Source of the DNA: Longilinea sp964536805
GTDB taxonomy: Bacteria > Chloroflexota > Anaerolineae > Anaerolineales > Anaerolineaceae
Direction of reading: 5' to 3'
Assembly (NCBI GenBank): GCA_964536805.1
Contig: CAZHYQ010000007.1
Span: 79,195 to 143,194 of the forward strand
Length of the DNA: 64,000 nt
Under the pieces are notes generated by a model. The model ran no database searches and was not told the origin of the DNA. It was given only the letters and a program-made list of their open reading frames with translations. A program made the translations under genes and the position numbers. This document shows positions 22,962 to 31,497 of the stretch, one piece after another (the first letter of the stretch is position 1; the number at the start of each line of letters is the position of its first letter).

Positions 22962-24590
22962 TTAACTGCCCAGATCGCTTAATGCCACCGCCACCATTGG
23001 CAGGCTGGCCAGGTTTGGGTAGACCAGGTAACGCGGCGACCAGTCCGGCGCGAATTTCTCTTTAAAGCTGTGCAATCCGCGGAAGTTGTACGACGCGTTA
23101 ACGTGCGTGTAAAAATAATGCATTGCCTGCTCAATGGCCGGGTCGCTGGAGGTTTCGCCCACGCCTGCCAGGCCGCTTAACCCAAGGTTGAAGCTCTGGT
23201 AACCCATTTGCTGTGCGGTCTGCAGCAGGCTGGCAAACAGGTAATCCATCGTCCCGCCGGGCAGCTCGCGCTGGTGGCGCATCAGGTCGACCGCCACCTC
23301 GCGCTTTTGATATTCATCCACCAGGTTCGCAAATGCCACCACCTGCCCCTGCGCATCCTGCACGGAGAGAATTGGGGTGGTGTTCAGGTACGCGCGCTCA
23401 AACCACCCCAGCGAATACTTCATCTCCTTGCGCCCTTCCAGCCATTCATCCGAAATGTGCTGCAGCCGGTCCAGCAGGGCCGCATCGTGCGGCGGATTGC
23501 TCAATTGGCAACGGTAACCCAGCCGCTCCAGTTTGCTGACCGAATTGCGAATCGGCTTCATTTCGCTGCCCTTCAGGCTGAAGGACTGCAAATTCACCAG
23601 CGCTTCCTCGCCGATCTTGAGCGCCTTCAGACCCGCCGAGCGGTAGGCTTCCAGATAATCGGGCAGGGTCTGGTAGAAAGCCGGCTGCCAGTCATTGCGG
23701 AAACAAAAATCCTGGAAAGCCTTAACAGCTGCCAGGGCATCCTCGCGCGGTCCGATCGGGTCGCCCAACACCACGGCGGTGCGGTTGCTGTAAGCATAGG
23801 CAATCACCGAGCCGCCCGGCGAGAAGAAGAAGTGTTTATCGTCAAACAGGCAAAAACGCGCCAGAACCGTCCGGCCGTGCTGCCGGATAATATCCGCTGC
23901 TTGGTCCCATTCGCTGCGTTCCGCCGGCCGGCGCAGCAGCACGGGCGCTAGCATCGCCAGCAGCGCGTATCCGCCCGTTACGGCGCCGATCAGATAGACG
24001 GAAAAAGAAAAATAGCGGCCAAAGCGGGTGGTGGCAATCAGGCCGGGGTCGGTAAACTGGGTGAACATGCGCAGCGTCTGACCAGCCGCCTGCAGCAGAT
24101 TGAATTGGATGGAAAAATGCCTGTCGAGCAGGTAGAAGCCGATTGTGCCGTAGACCAGGGTGAAAGCCAGCGCCAGGCCCAGCGTGCGCAGCCCGCGTTC
24201 GATGGTTGGCGGATCCGACTGGGCCCGGAACCGACCGCGGAAGACCACCAACCCCAACAAGAGGATGGCTGACAGGCTGGCTTCTTCAAAGTCAAAGCCC
24301 TTGACAAGATGGGCAACGGAACTGACCCCCAGTACCGCCAGCGTGACCATCCAGGCGGTGCGTTTGCCGCGCCAGATGCCCGCCGCCAGCAGCATCAAGG
24401 CAAAGCCAGCCAGGGCAGTCGCCAGGCGCGTTCCGGCACGCACCTGCAGGGGAACAATCCCCTCCAGCAGCGCCAGGCGTCCTGCCATCGCCGGGGTGAC
24501 CGCTGAAATCAGGTTCACCAGCGCCATGCCGCCGGTCAACAGCCCCAGAATTCGCTCAGGCCGTATTCGATCCATGCTGAATTTTTGCAC
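22962..24590 (-). CDS. MprF-like phosphatidylglycerol aminoacyltransferase (DUF2156)
   Basis: A 542-residue membrane enzyme. The first 220 residues hold about six transmembrane helices, fewer than full-length MprF. The C-terminal 320 residues form the tandem GNAT-like synthase domain: 'GRTVLARFCLFDDKHFFFSPGG', 'LGDPIGPRED', 'FKEKFAPDWSPRYLVYP'. Family members move lysine or alanine from tRNA to membrane lipids, lowering surface charge and giving resistance to cationic peptides. The amino acid used here cannot be told. The start is GTG 24590, with GGGAGG 5 nt upstream. Confidence 0.85.
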   Translation of the reverse strand: MQKFSMDRIRPERILGLLTGGMALVNLISAVTPAMAGRLALLEGIVPLQVRAGTRLATALAGFALMLLAAGIWRGKRTAWMVTLAVLGVSSVAHLVKGFDFEEASLSAILLLGLVVFRGRFRAQSDPPTIERGLRTLGLALAFTLVYGTIGFYLLDRHFSIQFNLLQAAGQTLRMFTQFTDPGLIATTRFGRYFSFSVYLIGAVTGGYALLAMLAPVLLRRPAERSEWDQAADIIRQHGRTVLARFCLFDDKHFFFSPGGSVIAYAYSNRTAVVLGDPIGPREDALAAVKAFQDFCFRNDWQPAFYQTLPDYLEAYRSAGLKALKIGEEALVNLQSFSLKGSEMKPIRNSVSKLERLGYRCQLSNPPHDAALLDRLQHISDEWLEGRKEMKYSLGWFERAYLNTTPILSVQDAQGQVVAFANLVDEYQKREVAVDLMRHQRELPGGTMDYLFASLLQTAQQMGYQSFNLGLSGLAGVGETSSDPAIEQAMHYFYTHVNASYNFRGLHSFKEKFAPDWSPRYLVYPNLASLPMVAVALSDLGS

Positions 24591-24650
24591 GGTGCCTCCC
24601 CGCTGAAATCACAACCATGTTAAAATCATTAAATCACAAAAAGGAAACGG

Positions 24651-25487
24651 ATGAAACCACCAAAATTGCCGCCTTTTTACCAATATGGCAATCCGCAGGG
24701 TACGCCGCTGGTGTTGATTCACGGCGGCGCTGGCGGCGCTTGGGCCTGGGATGAAACCGTCAAATTCCTCGGCGATTTCAACTGCCTGATGCCTGAATTG
24801 CCCGAACATGGCCGCAACCAATCCAACGGCCGTTTCACCGTCGAGTCGGCCGCAGAGAGCATGCTGCGGTTCATTCAGGAACAGGTTCCCGGCGGTAAAG
24901 CGCACGTCTACGGGCTTTCGGTGGGCGGGCAGGTGCTGGTGGAAATGCTGGCGCGCGCGCCCGAAACCGTGCTGAGTGCCGTGATCAGCGGCGCCCAGCT
25001 CTTGCCCGTTCCCGGTTACCGCCTGGGCATTTACTCCGAAACGGCCATGGCGCTGGTTTATTGGCTGGGTATTCGCCCCTGGAAGCACAATGACGCCTGG
25101 ATCCGCTGGAACATGCGCACCTCGGCCGGCATCCCCGACCGTCATTTCGAATCGTTCAAGCGCAACTTTCAATCGCTGACCCGCGATGGCTGGTCGCACG
25201 TGATGAGCGAAAACTATATCTACCGTGCGCCGGCTGGATTGGAAAAGGTCAGTGTGCCGGTGCTGCTCATTGCCGGACCCCACGAAACAGCCGATATTCA
25301 GCCGACCAACCGGCTGCTCAAGCGCCTGTTTCCGAACAGCCGCTCGGTTCTGGTGGGGGTGGAGAGAGGCTGGTCGGCCGCGCAGGAGCATAACTGGCCG
25401 TTCACCGACCCCGAATTGTGCGCCGCAGCACTGCGCGCCTGGGCTCTGGGTCAACCCCTGCCGTCCGGGTTGATTGATTTCTCCTAG
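24651..25487 (+). CDS. Alpha/beta hydrolase
   Basis: A 278-residue alpha/beta-hydrolase-fold protein. The oxyanion region 'LIHGGAGGAWAWDE' is near residue 25, the nucleophile elbow is 'YGLSVGGQV' (Ser about 90), and a likely catalytic His is in 'QEHNWPF' near 245. A cap region (about 120-180) is rich in Trp and Arg. The substrate is not predictable. AAAGGAAACGG precedes ATG 24651. It is divergent from the MprF-like gene. Confidence 0.86.
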   Translation: MKPPKLPPFYQYGNPQGTPLVLIHGGAGGAWAWDETVKFLGDFNCLMPELPEHGRNQSNGRFTVESAAESMLRFIQEQVPGGKAHVYGLSVGGQVLVEMLARAPETVLSAVISGAQLLPVPGYRLGIYSETAMALVYWLGIRPWKHNDAWIRWNMRTSAGIPDRHFESFKRNFQSLTRDGWSHVMSENYIYRAPAGLEKVSVPVLLIAGPHETADIQPTNRLLKRLFPNSRSVLVGVERGWSAAQEHNWPFTDPELCAAALRAWALGQPLPSGLIDFS

Positions 25488-25539
25488 AAAAAGATTTTGC
25501 CAACGTCCGCGCGATGCCTGGCAGGCGCGGCCGCACTAT

Positions 25540-26079
25540 TCAAACCCCTGGCTTGCCCCACTCGCCTTCAAGCACGGCATACAGGAGTTCATCGCGCCAT
25601 TCGCCGCGCAGCAGGCGAGTCTGGCGCATGGTGGCTTCATGCCGCATGCCCAGCTTCTGCATCACCCGCTCCGAAGCGCGGTTCTCCACATCGCAGAAGG
25701 CAATTACGCGGTGCGCGTTAAGCTCGTTGAAGGCAAAATCAATCACGCGGCGGGCAGCCTCGCTGGCGTAACCTTTCCCCCATTCATCCGTGTGCACCAT
25801 CCAGCCAATCTCCCAATCGCGGGTCATTTCGATATTCCGTGCCATGCCCACCAGTCCTTTTGCGCTGTCCTCCGGCCGGATGGTGATGGCAAAGCGGTAA
25901 TGGACGCGCGGTTGGATCAGTGCCTGGAGCGCGGCTTGCTCAAGGTACTGGCGCACGTCGTCAGCGCTCCTTTCGGGTTCAAAACGCGCCGTTTCCGGGC
26001 GCGATTCCATTTCAAACAATGTCTCAAAATCATTGGCGCGGAATTCGCGCAGGATCAGGCGGGGCGTTTCAAGAAGCAT
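25540..26079 (-). CDS. GNAT N-acetyltransferase, RimJ/RimL type
   Basis: A 179-residue acetyl-CoA-dependent N-acetyltransferase. 'LETPRLILREFRANDFETLFEM' is the usual N-terminal strand-helix of the RimJ/RimL group. 'EIGWMVHTDEWGKGYASEAARRVIDFAF' contains the acetyl-CoA pyrophosphate loop, and 'CDVENRASERVMQKLGM' completes the fold. The target may be a ribosomal protein or a small amine. It is convergent with the hydrolase gene. Confidence 0.88.
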   Translation of the reverse strand: MLLETPRLILREFRANDFETLFEMESRPETARFEPERSADDVRQYLEQAALQALIQPRVHYRFAITIRPEDSAKGLVGMARNIEMTRDWEIGWMVHTDEWGKGYASEAARRVIDFAFNELNAHRVIAFCDVENRASERVMQKLGMRHEATMRQTRLLRGEWRDELLYAVLEGEWGKPGV

Positions 26080-26239
26080 TGGTTGAGGAAGTTCTGAGTG
26101 GATGCGTAATGATTTGGTGCGGGAGCGTGGTGTTATTTTACATGATTAATTGCGAGGTAAGCGCGGATCGAGTAAGGGACGAGCCAATCCTTTACGAGGC
26201 CAGGCGTTCACCGTGCGTGGCTGACTTAAGGATATTCAG

Positions 26240-26266
26240 GTAGTGGCGGGTCGCGACCCGCCACTT
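26240..26266. repeat. Dispersed perfect palindrome (core GGCGGGTCGCGACCCGCC)
   Basis: AGTGGCGGGTCG and its exact complement meet without a loop at 26242-26265. The same palindrome recurs at 50637-50664 and 56314-56341. It lies in the 370-nt gap between the GNAT gene and the permease, which otherwise holds only the heptamer array at its end. Confidence 0.85.
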
Positions 26267-26412
26267 CAAATGGATTGAGATTAATCCAAACCGGAAATTC
26301 ATGACCGAGGCCGATCATTCCTGATTAGGCCAATTTGGAATAGCTATTAACCATTTTCCTGTAAACATATTTCAGGACGAGAAAATATATATCAGGCGAC
26401 ACACAATTGGGC

Positions 26413-26447
26413 AACAGCTAATAGCTAAAGGCTAATTGCTAACTGCT
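26413..26447 (-). repeat. Heptamer array, AGCNNTT family, 5 copies
   Basis: On the plus strand the units read AACAGCT, AATAGCT, AAAGGCT, AATTGCT, AACTGCT, so the minus-strand unit is AGCNNTT. The array starts 6 nt after the TAG of the permease gene, on its sense strand. Confidence 0.85.
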
Positions 26448-26453
26448 ACATTT

Positions 26454-28385
26454 CTACACCTGATATGGCACTTCGGTGATGACGATATTGTCGCGGTGCA
26501 GCAGTTCATTGCGCAGCGCCTCGGCCGTGCGGGTGTGCAGGAAGGAAGTCCACCAGTGCCTGGGTATGAACTGCGGCACCACAATGGTGATGATTTCACC
26601 TGGTCCGGCGGTGGCTGCCAGCCGGTCAATATATTCCAGTAGCGGCTCCAGGAACAGCCGGTACGGTGAACGCAGTACCACCAGGCGGTATTCCTCGCCC
26701 CAGGTTTCCCATTTTTCTTCAACCTTGGCGGTTTCCTTCGGATCGATGGAGATGTGCACGGCGGTCACATCCGTCGAGAGGGTGCTGGCAAAACGCAGCG
26801 CCTCCAGCGTTCCGCGGTGCACGGTGCTGACCGGCATGATCACGCGGTTGCGGCGGATGTGCGGCTTGCGCTTGTGGTTTTCCAGTGAAAGCTGGCCGGC
26901 CAGATTCTTATAATGGCGGTGGATGGTGAAAAAGAACGTCACCAACAGCGGGGTCAGTACGATCACCACCCAGGCGCCGTCGTGAAACTTGGTGGCGGCA
27001 AACACCACCATGACCACGGCTGTGCACACGGCGCCAAAGCCGTTGATGATCATCTTATGCAGCCAGCCTTTATCATTGCGGACCGTCGAACCCTGTTCAA
27101 CGATCTCTTCACCTTTCTTGAGGTGTCCCGATTTCCACCAACGGCGCGCCATGCCGCCCTGCGAGAGCGTGAAGGACAGGAAAACGCCAATTGCATACAG
27201 TGGGATCAGGTTGTTTACGCTGGCCCGAAACGCAATTACCAGCAGCGAGGCAACCGCCGCCAGCAAAACGATGCCGCGCGAGAAAACCAAGCGGCTGCCG
27301 CGGCTGGAAAGCTGTCGCGGCAGAAATCCATCCGCTGCCACCAGTGCGCTCAGGCGTGGAAAATCAGCGAAGGCGGTATTGGCAGCCATCACCAGAATCA
27401 CCGTGGTGGCGCTGATGGTAAGCAGGTAGAGCAGTCCGCGGTTGTCATAAACCGTGCGGGCAAGCTGCGAAACAATGGTCTCGCTCTCCACCGGCACTGC
27501 GCCGACGTGAATGCTCAGATAGGTGATGCCAATCAGCAGCGATCCAAGAATGACCGCCATCCAGATCAGCGTCATCCCGGCGTTACTGGCGCGCGGCTCT
27601 CTAAAAGCCGTCACCCCGTTGGAAATGGCTTCAACCCCCGTAACGGAGGATGTACCGTTGGCAAAGGCGCGCAGGACCAGGAAAATTGTCACCGGCTGCA
27701 AAAGGTCGTTTGTCAACGCGGGCGGATTGATCACCGTGCCCAGCGAACCGCCCAACAGGCGGACAAAGCCGATGATCACGGTCGTAAAGATCATCACCAG
27801 GAAGAAATAGGTCGGGATGGCAAAAGTAATGCCCGATTCCTTGGTGCCGCGCAGGTTGATCAACATCACCAGCAGGATCATGCCGACGGCAATTTCAACC
27901 CGGTAGGTGTGCAGCGACGGGAAGGCGGAGACGATTTGTGCCACGCCGGAGGAGATGGACACGGCCACGGTGAGGATGTAATCGGTCAGCAGCGCCGCCG
28001 CCGCGACCTGCGCGGGCAGCACGCCCAGGTTGTCGCGCGCCACAATATAGGCGCCGCCACCATCCGGGTAGGCATGGATGGTCTGCTCATACGAGAAAAT
28101 CAGGATCATCAACAGGCCGACAATCCCCAGCACAATTGGAAAGGCCAGGTGCAGCGCGCCCATGCCGGCGGCCACCAGCACCATCATCAATTCCTGCGGA
28201 CCGTAAGCCACTGACGACATGGCATCCGATGAGAACACCGCCAGACCCACCAGCTTGCCGATGGTCTGGTGCGGCGCATCCTCGGTGGCCAACGGCCGCC
28301 CGATCAACATGGTTTGAATGGAATTCTTGGGCGTATGCCCGGTGGTTTCTTCAAAAATATTCGAATGTGCTTCTTTGATATTCAC
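26454..28385 (-). CDS. APC-family permease, KimA-like potassium importer candidate
   Basis: A membrane transporter of 643 residues with 12 predicted helices over the first 480. 'LAVFSSDAMSSVAYGPQE' near residue 50 is the substrate-loop signature shared with the KimA/YdaO group of K+ importers. A cytosolic C-terminal domain of about 150 residues ('IRRNRVIMPVSTVHRGTLEALRFA') with a universal-stress-like pattern follows, also as in KimA. KimA is inhibited by c-di-AMP; whether that holds here is unknown. The start is set at GTG 28385, which has GGAG 9 nt upstream; a TTG at 28400 is the alternative. An amino-acid transporter remains possible. Confidence 0.75.
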   Translation of the reverse strand: MNIKEAHSNIFEETTGHTPKNSIQTMLIGRPLATEDAPHQTIGKLVGLAVFSSDAMSSVAYGPQELMMVLVAAGMGALHLAFPIVLGIVGLLMILIFSYEQTIHAYPDGGGAYIVARDNLGVLPAQVAAAALLTDYILTVAVSISSGVAQIVSAFPSLHTYRVEIAVGMILLVMLINLRGTKESGITFAIPTYFFLVMIFTTVIIGFVRLLGGSLGTVINPPALTNDLLQPVTIFLVLRAFANGTSSVTGVEAISNGVTAFREPRASNAGMTLIWMAVILGSLLIGITYLSIHVGAVPVESETIVSQLARTVYDNRGLLYLLTISATTVILVMAANTAFADFPRLSALVAADGFLPRQLSSRGSRLVFSRGIVLLAAVASLLVIAFRASVNNLIPLYAIGVFLSFTLSQGGMARRWWKSGHLKKGEEIVEQGSTVRNDKGWLHKMIINGFGAVCTAVVMVVFAATKFHDGAWVVIVLTPLLVTFFFTIHRHYKNLAGQLSLENHKRKPHIRRNRVIMPVSTVHRGTLEALRFASTLSTDVTAVHISIDPKETAKVEEKWETWGEEYRLVVLRSPYRLFLEPLLEYIDRLAATAGPGEIITIVVPQFIPRHWWTSFLHTRTAEALRNELLHRDNIVITEVPYQV

Positions 28386-28491
28386 AGATAAACGCTCCAA
28401 ACGATTTTACGTACGGTGCGTTTATACGCTCTTAACCGTCAAGCCGCGGGCAAGATTTGCGCGGGAAGCGTCAAGAAAGGGTCAAGAAATG

Positions 28492-28554
28492 AGCTTTTAG
28501 CTATTAGCCATTAGCGATTAGCTGCTGGCTTTTAGCTTTTAGCTGTTAGCGTAA
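28492..28554 (+). repeat. Heptamer array, AGCNNTT family, 9 units
   Basis: AGCTTTT, AGCTATT, AGCCATT, AGCGATT, AGCTGCT, GGCTTTT, AGCTTTT, AGCTGTT follow in phase, then a degenerate AGCGTAA. It lies upstream of the permease and downstream of the FMN oxidase-like gene. Here the orientation is opposite to the sense strand of both neighbours. Confidence 0.88.
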
Positions 28555-28597
28555 AGGGAAAGTCCAGATCGTTTCTCAAAAAGATGAAAAAATGTAG

Positions 28598-28649
28598 GGG
28601 CACGGCTGTGCAGGCATCGGCTTTGTTCTTACACAGCCTTGCCGTGCCC
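28598..28649. repeat. Hairpin repeat, GGGCACGGC family (second copy)
   Basis: GGGCACGGCTGTG at 28598 pairs with CACAGCCTTGCCGTGCCC ending at 28649, apart from small bulges. The arms and the TGTA just before them match the copy at 20258-20310. Confidence 0.65.
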
Positions 28650-28686
28650 ATCTTCAAGCGCAAGAGGACAGCTTGTAACTGGTAGT

Positions 28687-28702
28687 AGCGACGCCAGTCG
28701 CT
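28687..28702. repeat. Short palindromic repeat AGCGAC-GCCA-GTCGCT
   Basis: A 6-bp stem with a 4-nt loop, preceded by GTAGT. Near-identical elements occur at 30874-30887 and 46670-46685. Confidence 0.5.
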
Positions 28703-28736
28703 CCTGTTGCTCAGCTATGGATGAACCAATATGTGC

Positions 28737-29174
28737 TTAAATTGCGATCAGCTTCTCCGGCTTCAGGCAAAGGATGGTGTTTTCGGGGTCAACCAGCCAG
28801 GACTGCGGCTCGGGGGCAGCCAACTCCTCCGGCGTCATGTAGCGTTTATAAATTACTTCCGACAGCCGTGCCACCTCACCGCGGTCTTCCGCCAAAAGCT
28901 CGGCCGCGCCCTCCAGCAGCACCCCCTGCAAGGGAGATGTGCCTGGCTGCGCCTCCACCAGGATCGCGCAGCGCCGGTTGAGCTGCAATTCCTTCACCTT
29001 GCGCGTGCTGGAAAAGGCACTGATCCATAGGCGTTCGCCGTCCCACCAGAACCACACCGGCACCACGTGCGGCTGCAACGTCTTCGGGTTGGCGGTGGCC
29101 AGCTTGGCAGTCATCGCCTGCGACAGGACGGCATCGATTTGGGCTTTGCGTTCGGGGGTCAATGGATCGGGCAT
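28737..29174 (-). CDS. Pyridoxamine 5'-phosphate oxidase-like FMN/F420 protein
   Basis: A 145-residue split-barrel protein. The pattern 'AKLATANPKTLQPHVVPVWFWWDGERLWISAFSSTRKVKELQLNRRCAILVE' type is typical of small PNPOx-like oxidoreductases that bind FMN or F420, including PPOX-class F420-dependent enzymes. It lacks the extended dimer domain of true PdxH. The substrate is unknown. GGAGGAGC lies 5 nt before ATG 29174. It stands 37 nt downstream of icd on the same strand. Confidence 0.82.
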   Translation of the reverse strand: MPDPLTPERKAQIDAVLSQAMTAKLATANPKTLQPHVVPVWFWWDGERLWISAFSSTRKVKELQLNRRCAILVEAQPGTSPLQGVLLEGAAELLAEDRGEVARLSEVIYKRYMTPEELAAPEPQSWLVDPENTILCLKPEKLIAI

Positions 29175-29211
29175 GCACTGCTCCTCCTGGAGGGTTTATT
29201 GTACCTTTTCT

Positions 29212-30648
29212 TCACTCGCCCAGGTCGGCCGAATAGCCCGTCTGGCCGTCAAAGGTGTATAAATTCTCAGTCTTGATGATTTCCAACCCGGCGGCATTCA
29301 CCCGGCCCAGCAGCGCCAACACCGCCTCGCGGCTCACGGCGCCTTCTCCGCCGAAGCGCGCGCGCCAGTGGTCGCTGAGGAAAATGCCCGGCTGCCCGTG
29401 CGGGTAGACCTTGATGCCGCGGTTCGATACCATCTTCAGCGCCAGCCCTGCCCCGTCGCACTGTTCCAGGCGCTGCCCAAGTACGTTCGTGTCGCGCCCG
29501 GCTTCGGTCCAGTCCAAAAACACGTCCACGCCCACCAGCTCCTTGCTCACCGCGGGCGGCGGGTTTAGTTTAATTTGAATGCCGCTGGCATTAAAGTGCA
29601 CTGGGGTAAGCTGCTGCGGCAGCTGGCCCAGGCGCGCGATGACCGCCTCGGCAAAACCCATCGTACTGACCTGCTCGCGGCTGAGCCCCTCGCGGTAAAT
29701 GTCCTTGGTGTGCATGCCGTCTTCCAGCGTACGCAGCCAGGCATTTTGAATTTGCTCGGCTTCCGGTGCCAGCCCCAGGTGCACCAGCATCATCACCGCG
29801 CCCTGCAGCAACCCGCTCGGGTTGGCGGTGCCTTTTCCAGCCATGCGCGGCGCCGACCCGTGAATGGCCTCGAACATGGCCGCTTTATGGCCGACGTTCG
29901 ACGAGCCCGCCAGCCCCACCGAGCCGGCCACCTGGGCCGCCACGTCCGACAGGATGTCGCCGTACAGGTTGGCGGTCACCACCACATCCAGCGTGTCCGG
30001 ACGGGCTGCCACGCGCGCCGCGCCAATGTCGACGATCATGTGTTCGGATTCAATTTCGGGATATTCGCCCCTCACCTCGTCGAAGACGGCGTGAAACAAC
30101 CCGTCGGTAATCTTCATTATATTGTCTTTGGTCATGCAGGTGACTTTTTTGCGACCGTAGGCACGCGCATACTCGAAAGCGTAGCGGATGATGCTCTCGC
30201 TGCCCGGGCGGCTGATTAACTTGAGCGTTTGCGTGACCTCGCGCGTTTGTTGATGCTCGATGCCGGCGTACAGATCCTCCTCATTCTCGCGGATCATGAC
30301 CATGTCAATGTTCGGGTAATGCGAGGGAACGTACGGCACATAAGCCTTGCAAGGGCGCACATTGGCAAACAACCCCAGCGCTTTGCGCAGAGTCACGTTG
30401 ATGCTTTTATAACCGCCGCCTTGCGGGGTGGTGATAGGCGCCTTCAGCAGCACGGCATTGCCCTGCAGCATATTCCAGGCTTCTGCCGGGATGCCGGTCA
30501 GCACGCCGCTCTCGTAGAGCCGCTCGCCAATCTCGATCTCTTCGTACTCGAGCGGTGCGTTAGCCGCCTGAAGGATATCCAGCGTCGCCTGCATAATCTC
30601 GGGGCCAATCCCGTCGCCGCGTGCAACGATAATGCGTTGTTTTGCCAT
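29212..30648 (-). CDS. icd: Isocitrate dehydrogenase with C-terminal extension
   Basis: Oxidatively decarboxylates isocitrate to 2-oxoglutarate. The 478-residue product has 'GDGIGPE' at the N-terminus, the substrate segment 'YKSINVTLRKALGLFANVRP', 'IRENEEDLYAGIEH', the catalytic 'MTKDNIMK', and the metal/cofactor block 'ANLYGDILSDVAAQVAGSVGLAGSSNVG'. About 140 extra residues follow the core, as in the Thermus/Rickettsia-type enzymes. Isopropylmalate dehydrogenase is unlikely because of this extension and the 'YKSINVTLRK' segment. It lies downstream of korDABC on the same strand but is separated by a terminator. Confidence 0.9.
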   Translation of the reverse strand: MAKQRIIVARGDGIGPEIMQATLDILQAANAPLEYEEIEIGERLYESGVLTGIPAEAWNMLQGNAVLLKAPITTPQGGGYKSINVTLRKALGLFANVRPCKAYVPYVPSHYPNIDMVMIRENEEDLYAGIEHQQTREVTQTLKLISRPGSESIIRYAFEYARAYGRKKVTCMTKDNIMKITDGLFHAVFDEVRGEYPEIESEHMIVDIGAARVAARPDTLDVVVTANLYGDILSDVAAQVAGSVGLAGSSNVGHKAAMFEAIHGSAPRMAGKGTANPSGLLQGAVMMLVHLGLAPEAEQIQNAWLRTLEDGMHTKDIYREGLSREQVSTMGFAEAVIARLGQLPQQLTPVHFNASGIQIKLNPPPAVSKELVGVDVFLDWTEAGRDTNVLGQRLEQCDGAGLALKMVSNRGIKVYPHGQPGIFLSDHWRARFGGEGAVSREAVLALLGRVNAAGLEIIKTENLYTFDGQTGYSADLGE

Positions 30649-30893
30649 ATGTCACCGCCTGATCATTGAAAGAAGATTCACCACAGAGGCACAGAGGACA
30701 CGGAGAAGAATAAGAGGGAGAAGAGAAGATCGCAATAACCAACCCTCCCTTCCATTAACGGTTCCCGATGAACACAGTGGGTCTATGGATCAATGTGTAG
30801 AATTATAACATTTTCGCCCAATTTGATAAACAATAACGCAAATTTATGGAATAACAAGCATCTGCTGTCGGATGCGACTGACGTCGCCACTAC
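30649..30893. other. Intergenic region between korC terminator and icd
   Basis: About 245 nt. A purine-rich CACAGAG-type stretch lies at 30681-30705 and a palindromic GCGAC-TGAC-GTCGC at 30874-30887. No further gene is seen. A weaker CACAGAG-like stretch lies at 57850-57865. Confidence 0.5.
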
Positions 30894-30929
30894 AATAAAA
30901 AAACTCCCGTCCTGATTGGACGGGAGTTT
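30894..30929 (-). terminator. Rho-independent terminator after korC
   Basis: A 12-bp perfect stem (AAACTCCCGTCC / GGACGGGAGTTT) with a 5-nt loop is followed, on the minus strand, by a T-run. It ends the kor operon 19 nt after korC. Confidence 0.9.
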
Positions 30930-30947
30930 CACACACGTAAAAATGAA

Positions 30948-31496
30948 TTACTTGACCGGTTCAGCGATGTACTCAGCACCCTTGTGCAGCGCAGCGAAGT
31001 TCGCCGGCAGGAAACGATGATGGCGGGCTGGCAGATGTGCCTTGAGGCCTGCTTCAACCGCCTCGATGGGCAGTACCGGCAGGTTGGCCAGCAGCGCGCC
31101 CAGCAGCACCATATTGGTAAGGCGCTTCTCGGCAATCTGTTCGGCCAGTTCGTTGCCTGGCACCATCACCCACTTGATGTCGGTGCGGCGCGGAGAGCGG
31201 TCGACCATCGAACTGTTCACCACCAGTACGCCGCCAGGCAGGATCATCGGCTCGTACTTGTCCAGCGAGGGCAGGTTCATGGCCACCACAGCGGTGGGAT
31301 TCTTCACCAGCGGCGACCCAATCTCTTCGTCTGAGATCACCACGGTGCAGTTGGCCGTACCGCCGCGCATTTCGGGGCCGTAGGACGGGATCCAGGTGAC
31401 TTCCTTGCCGGCATCCATGGCCGAATAGGCCAGAATTTGACCGGCAAACAGCGCGCCCTGACCGCCAAAACCAGAGAAGATGAATTCGTATTGCAT
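30948..31496 (-). CDS. korC: 2-oxoacid:ferredoxin oxidoreductase, gamma subunit
   Basis: A 182-residue gamma subunit of a four-subunit CoA- and ferredoxin-dependent 2-oxoacid oxidoreductase. 'FSGFGGQGALFAGQILAYSAMDAGKEVTWIPSYGPEMRGGTANC' type is the diagnostic N-terminal segment. It follows korB by 1 nt and is the last gene before the terminator. Specificity (2-oxoglutarate or branched-chain 2-oxoacids) cannot be read from this subunit. Confidence 0.92.
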   Translation of the reverse strand: MQYEFIFSGFGGQGALFAGQILAYSAMDAGKEVTWIPSYGPEMRGGTANCTVVISDEEIGSPLVKNPTAVVAMNLPSLDKYEPMILPGGVLVVNSSMVDRSPRRTDIKWVMVPGNELAEQIAEKRLTNMVLLGALLANLPVLPIEAVEAGLKAHLPARHHRFLPANFAALHKGAEYIAEPVK

Positions 31497-31497
31497 C

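Noticed and set aside
29212..30648. Assignment as 3-isopropylmalate dehydrogenase
   Set aside because: The length of 478 residues with a C-terminal extension, and the 'YKSINVTLRK' substrate segment, fit isocitrate dehydrogenase. No leucine-biosynthesis genes are nearby.
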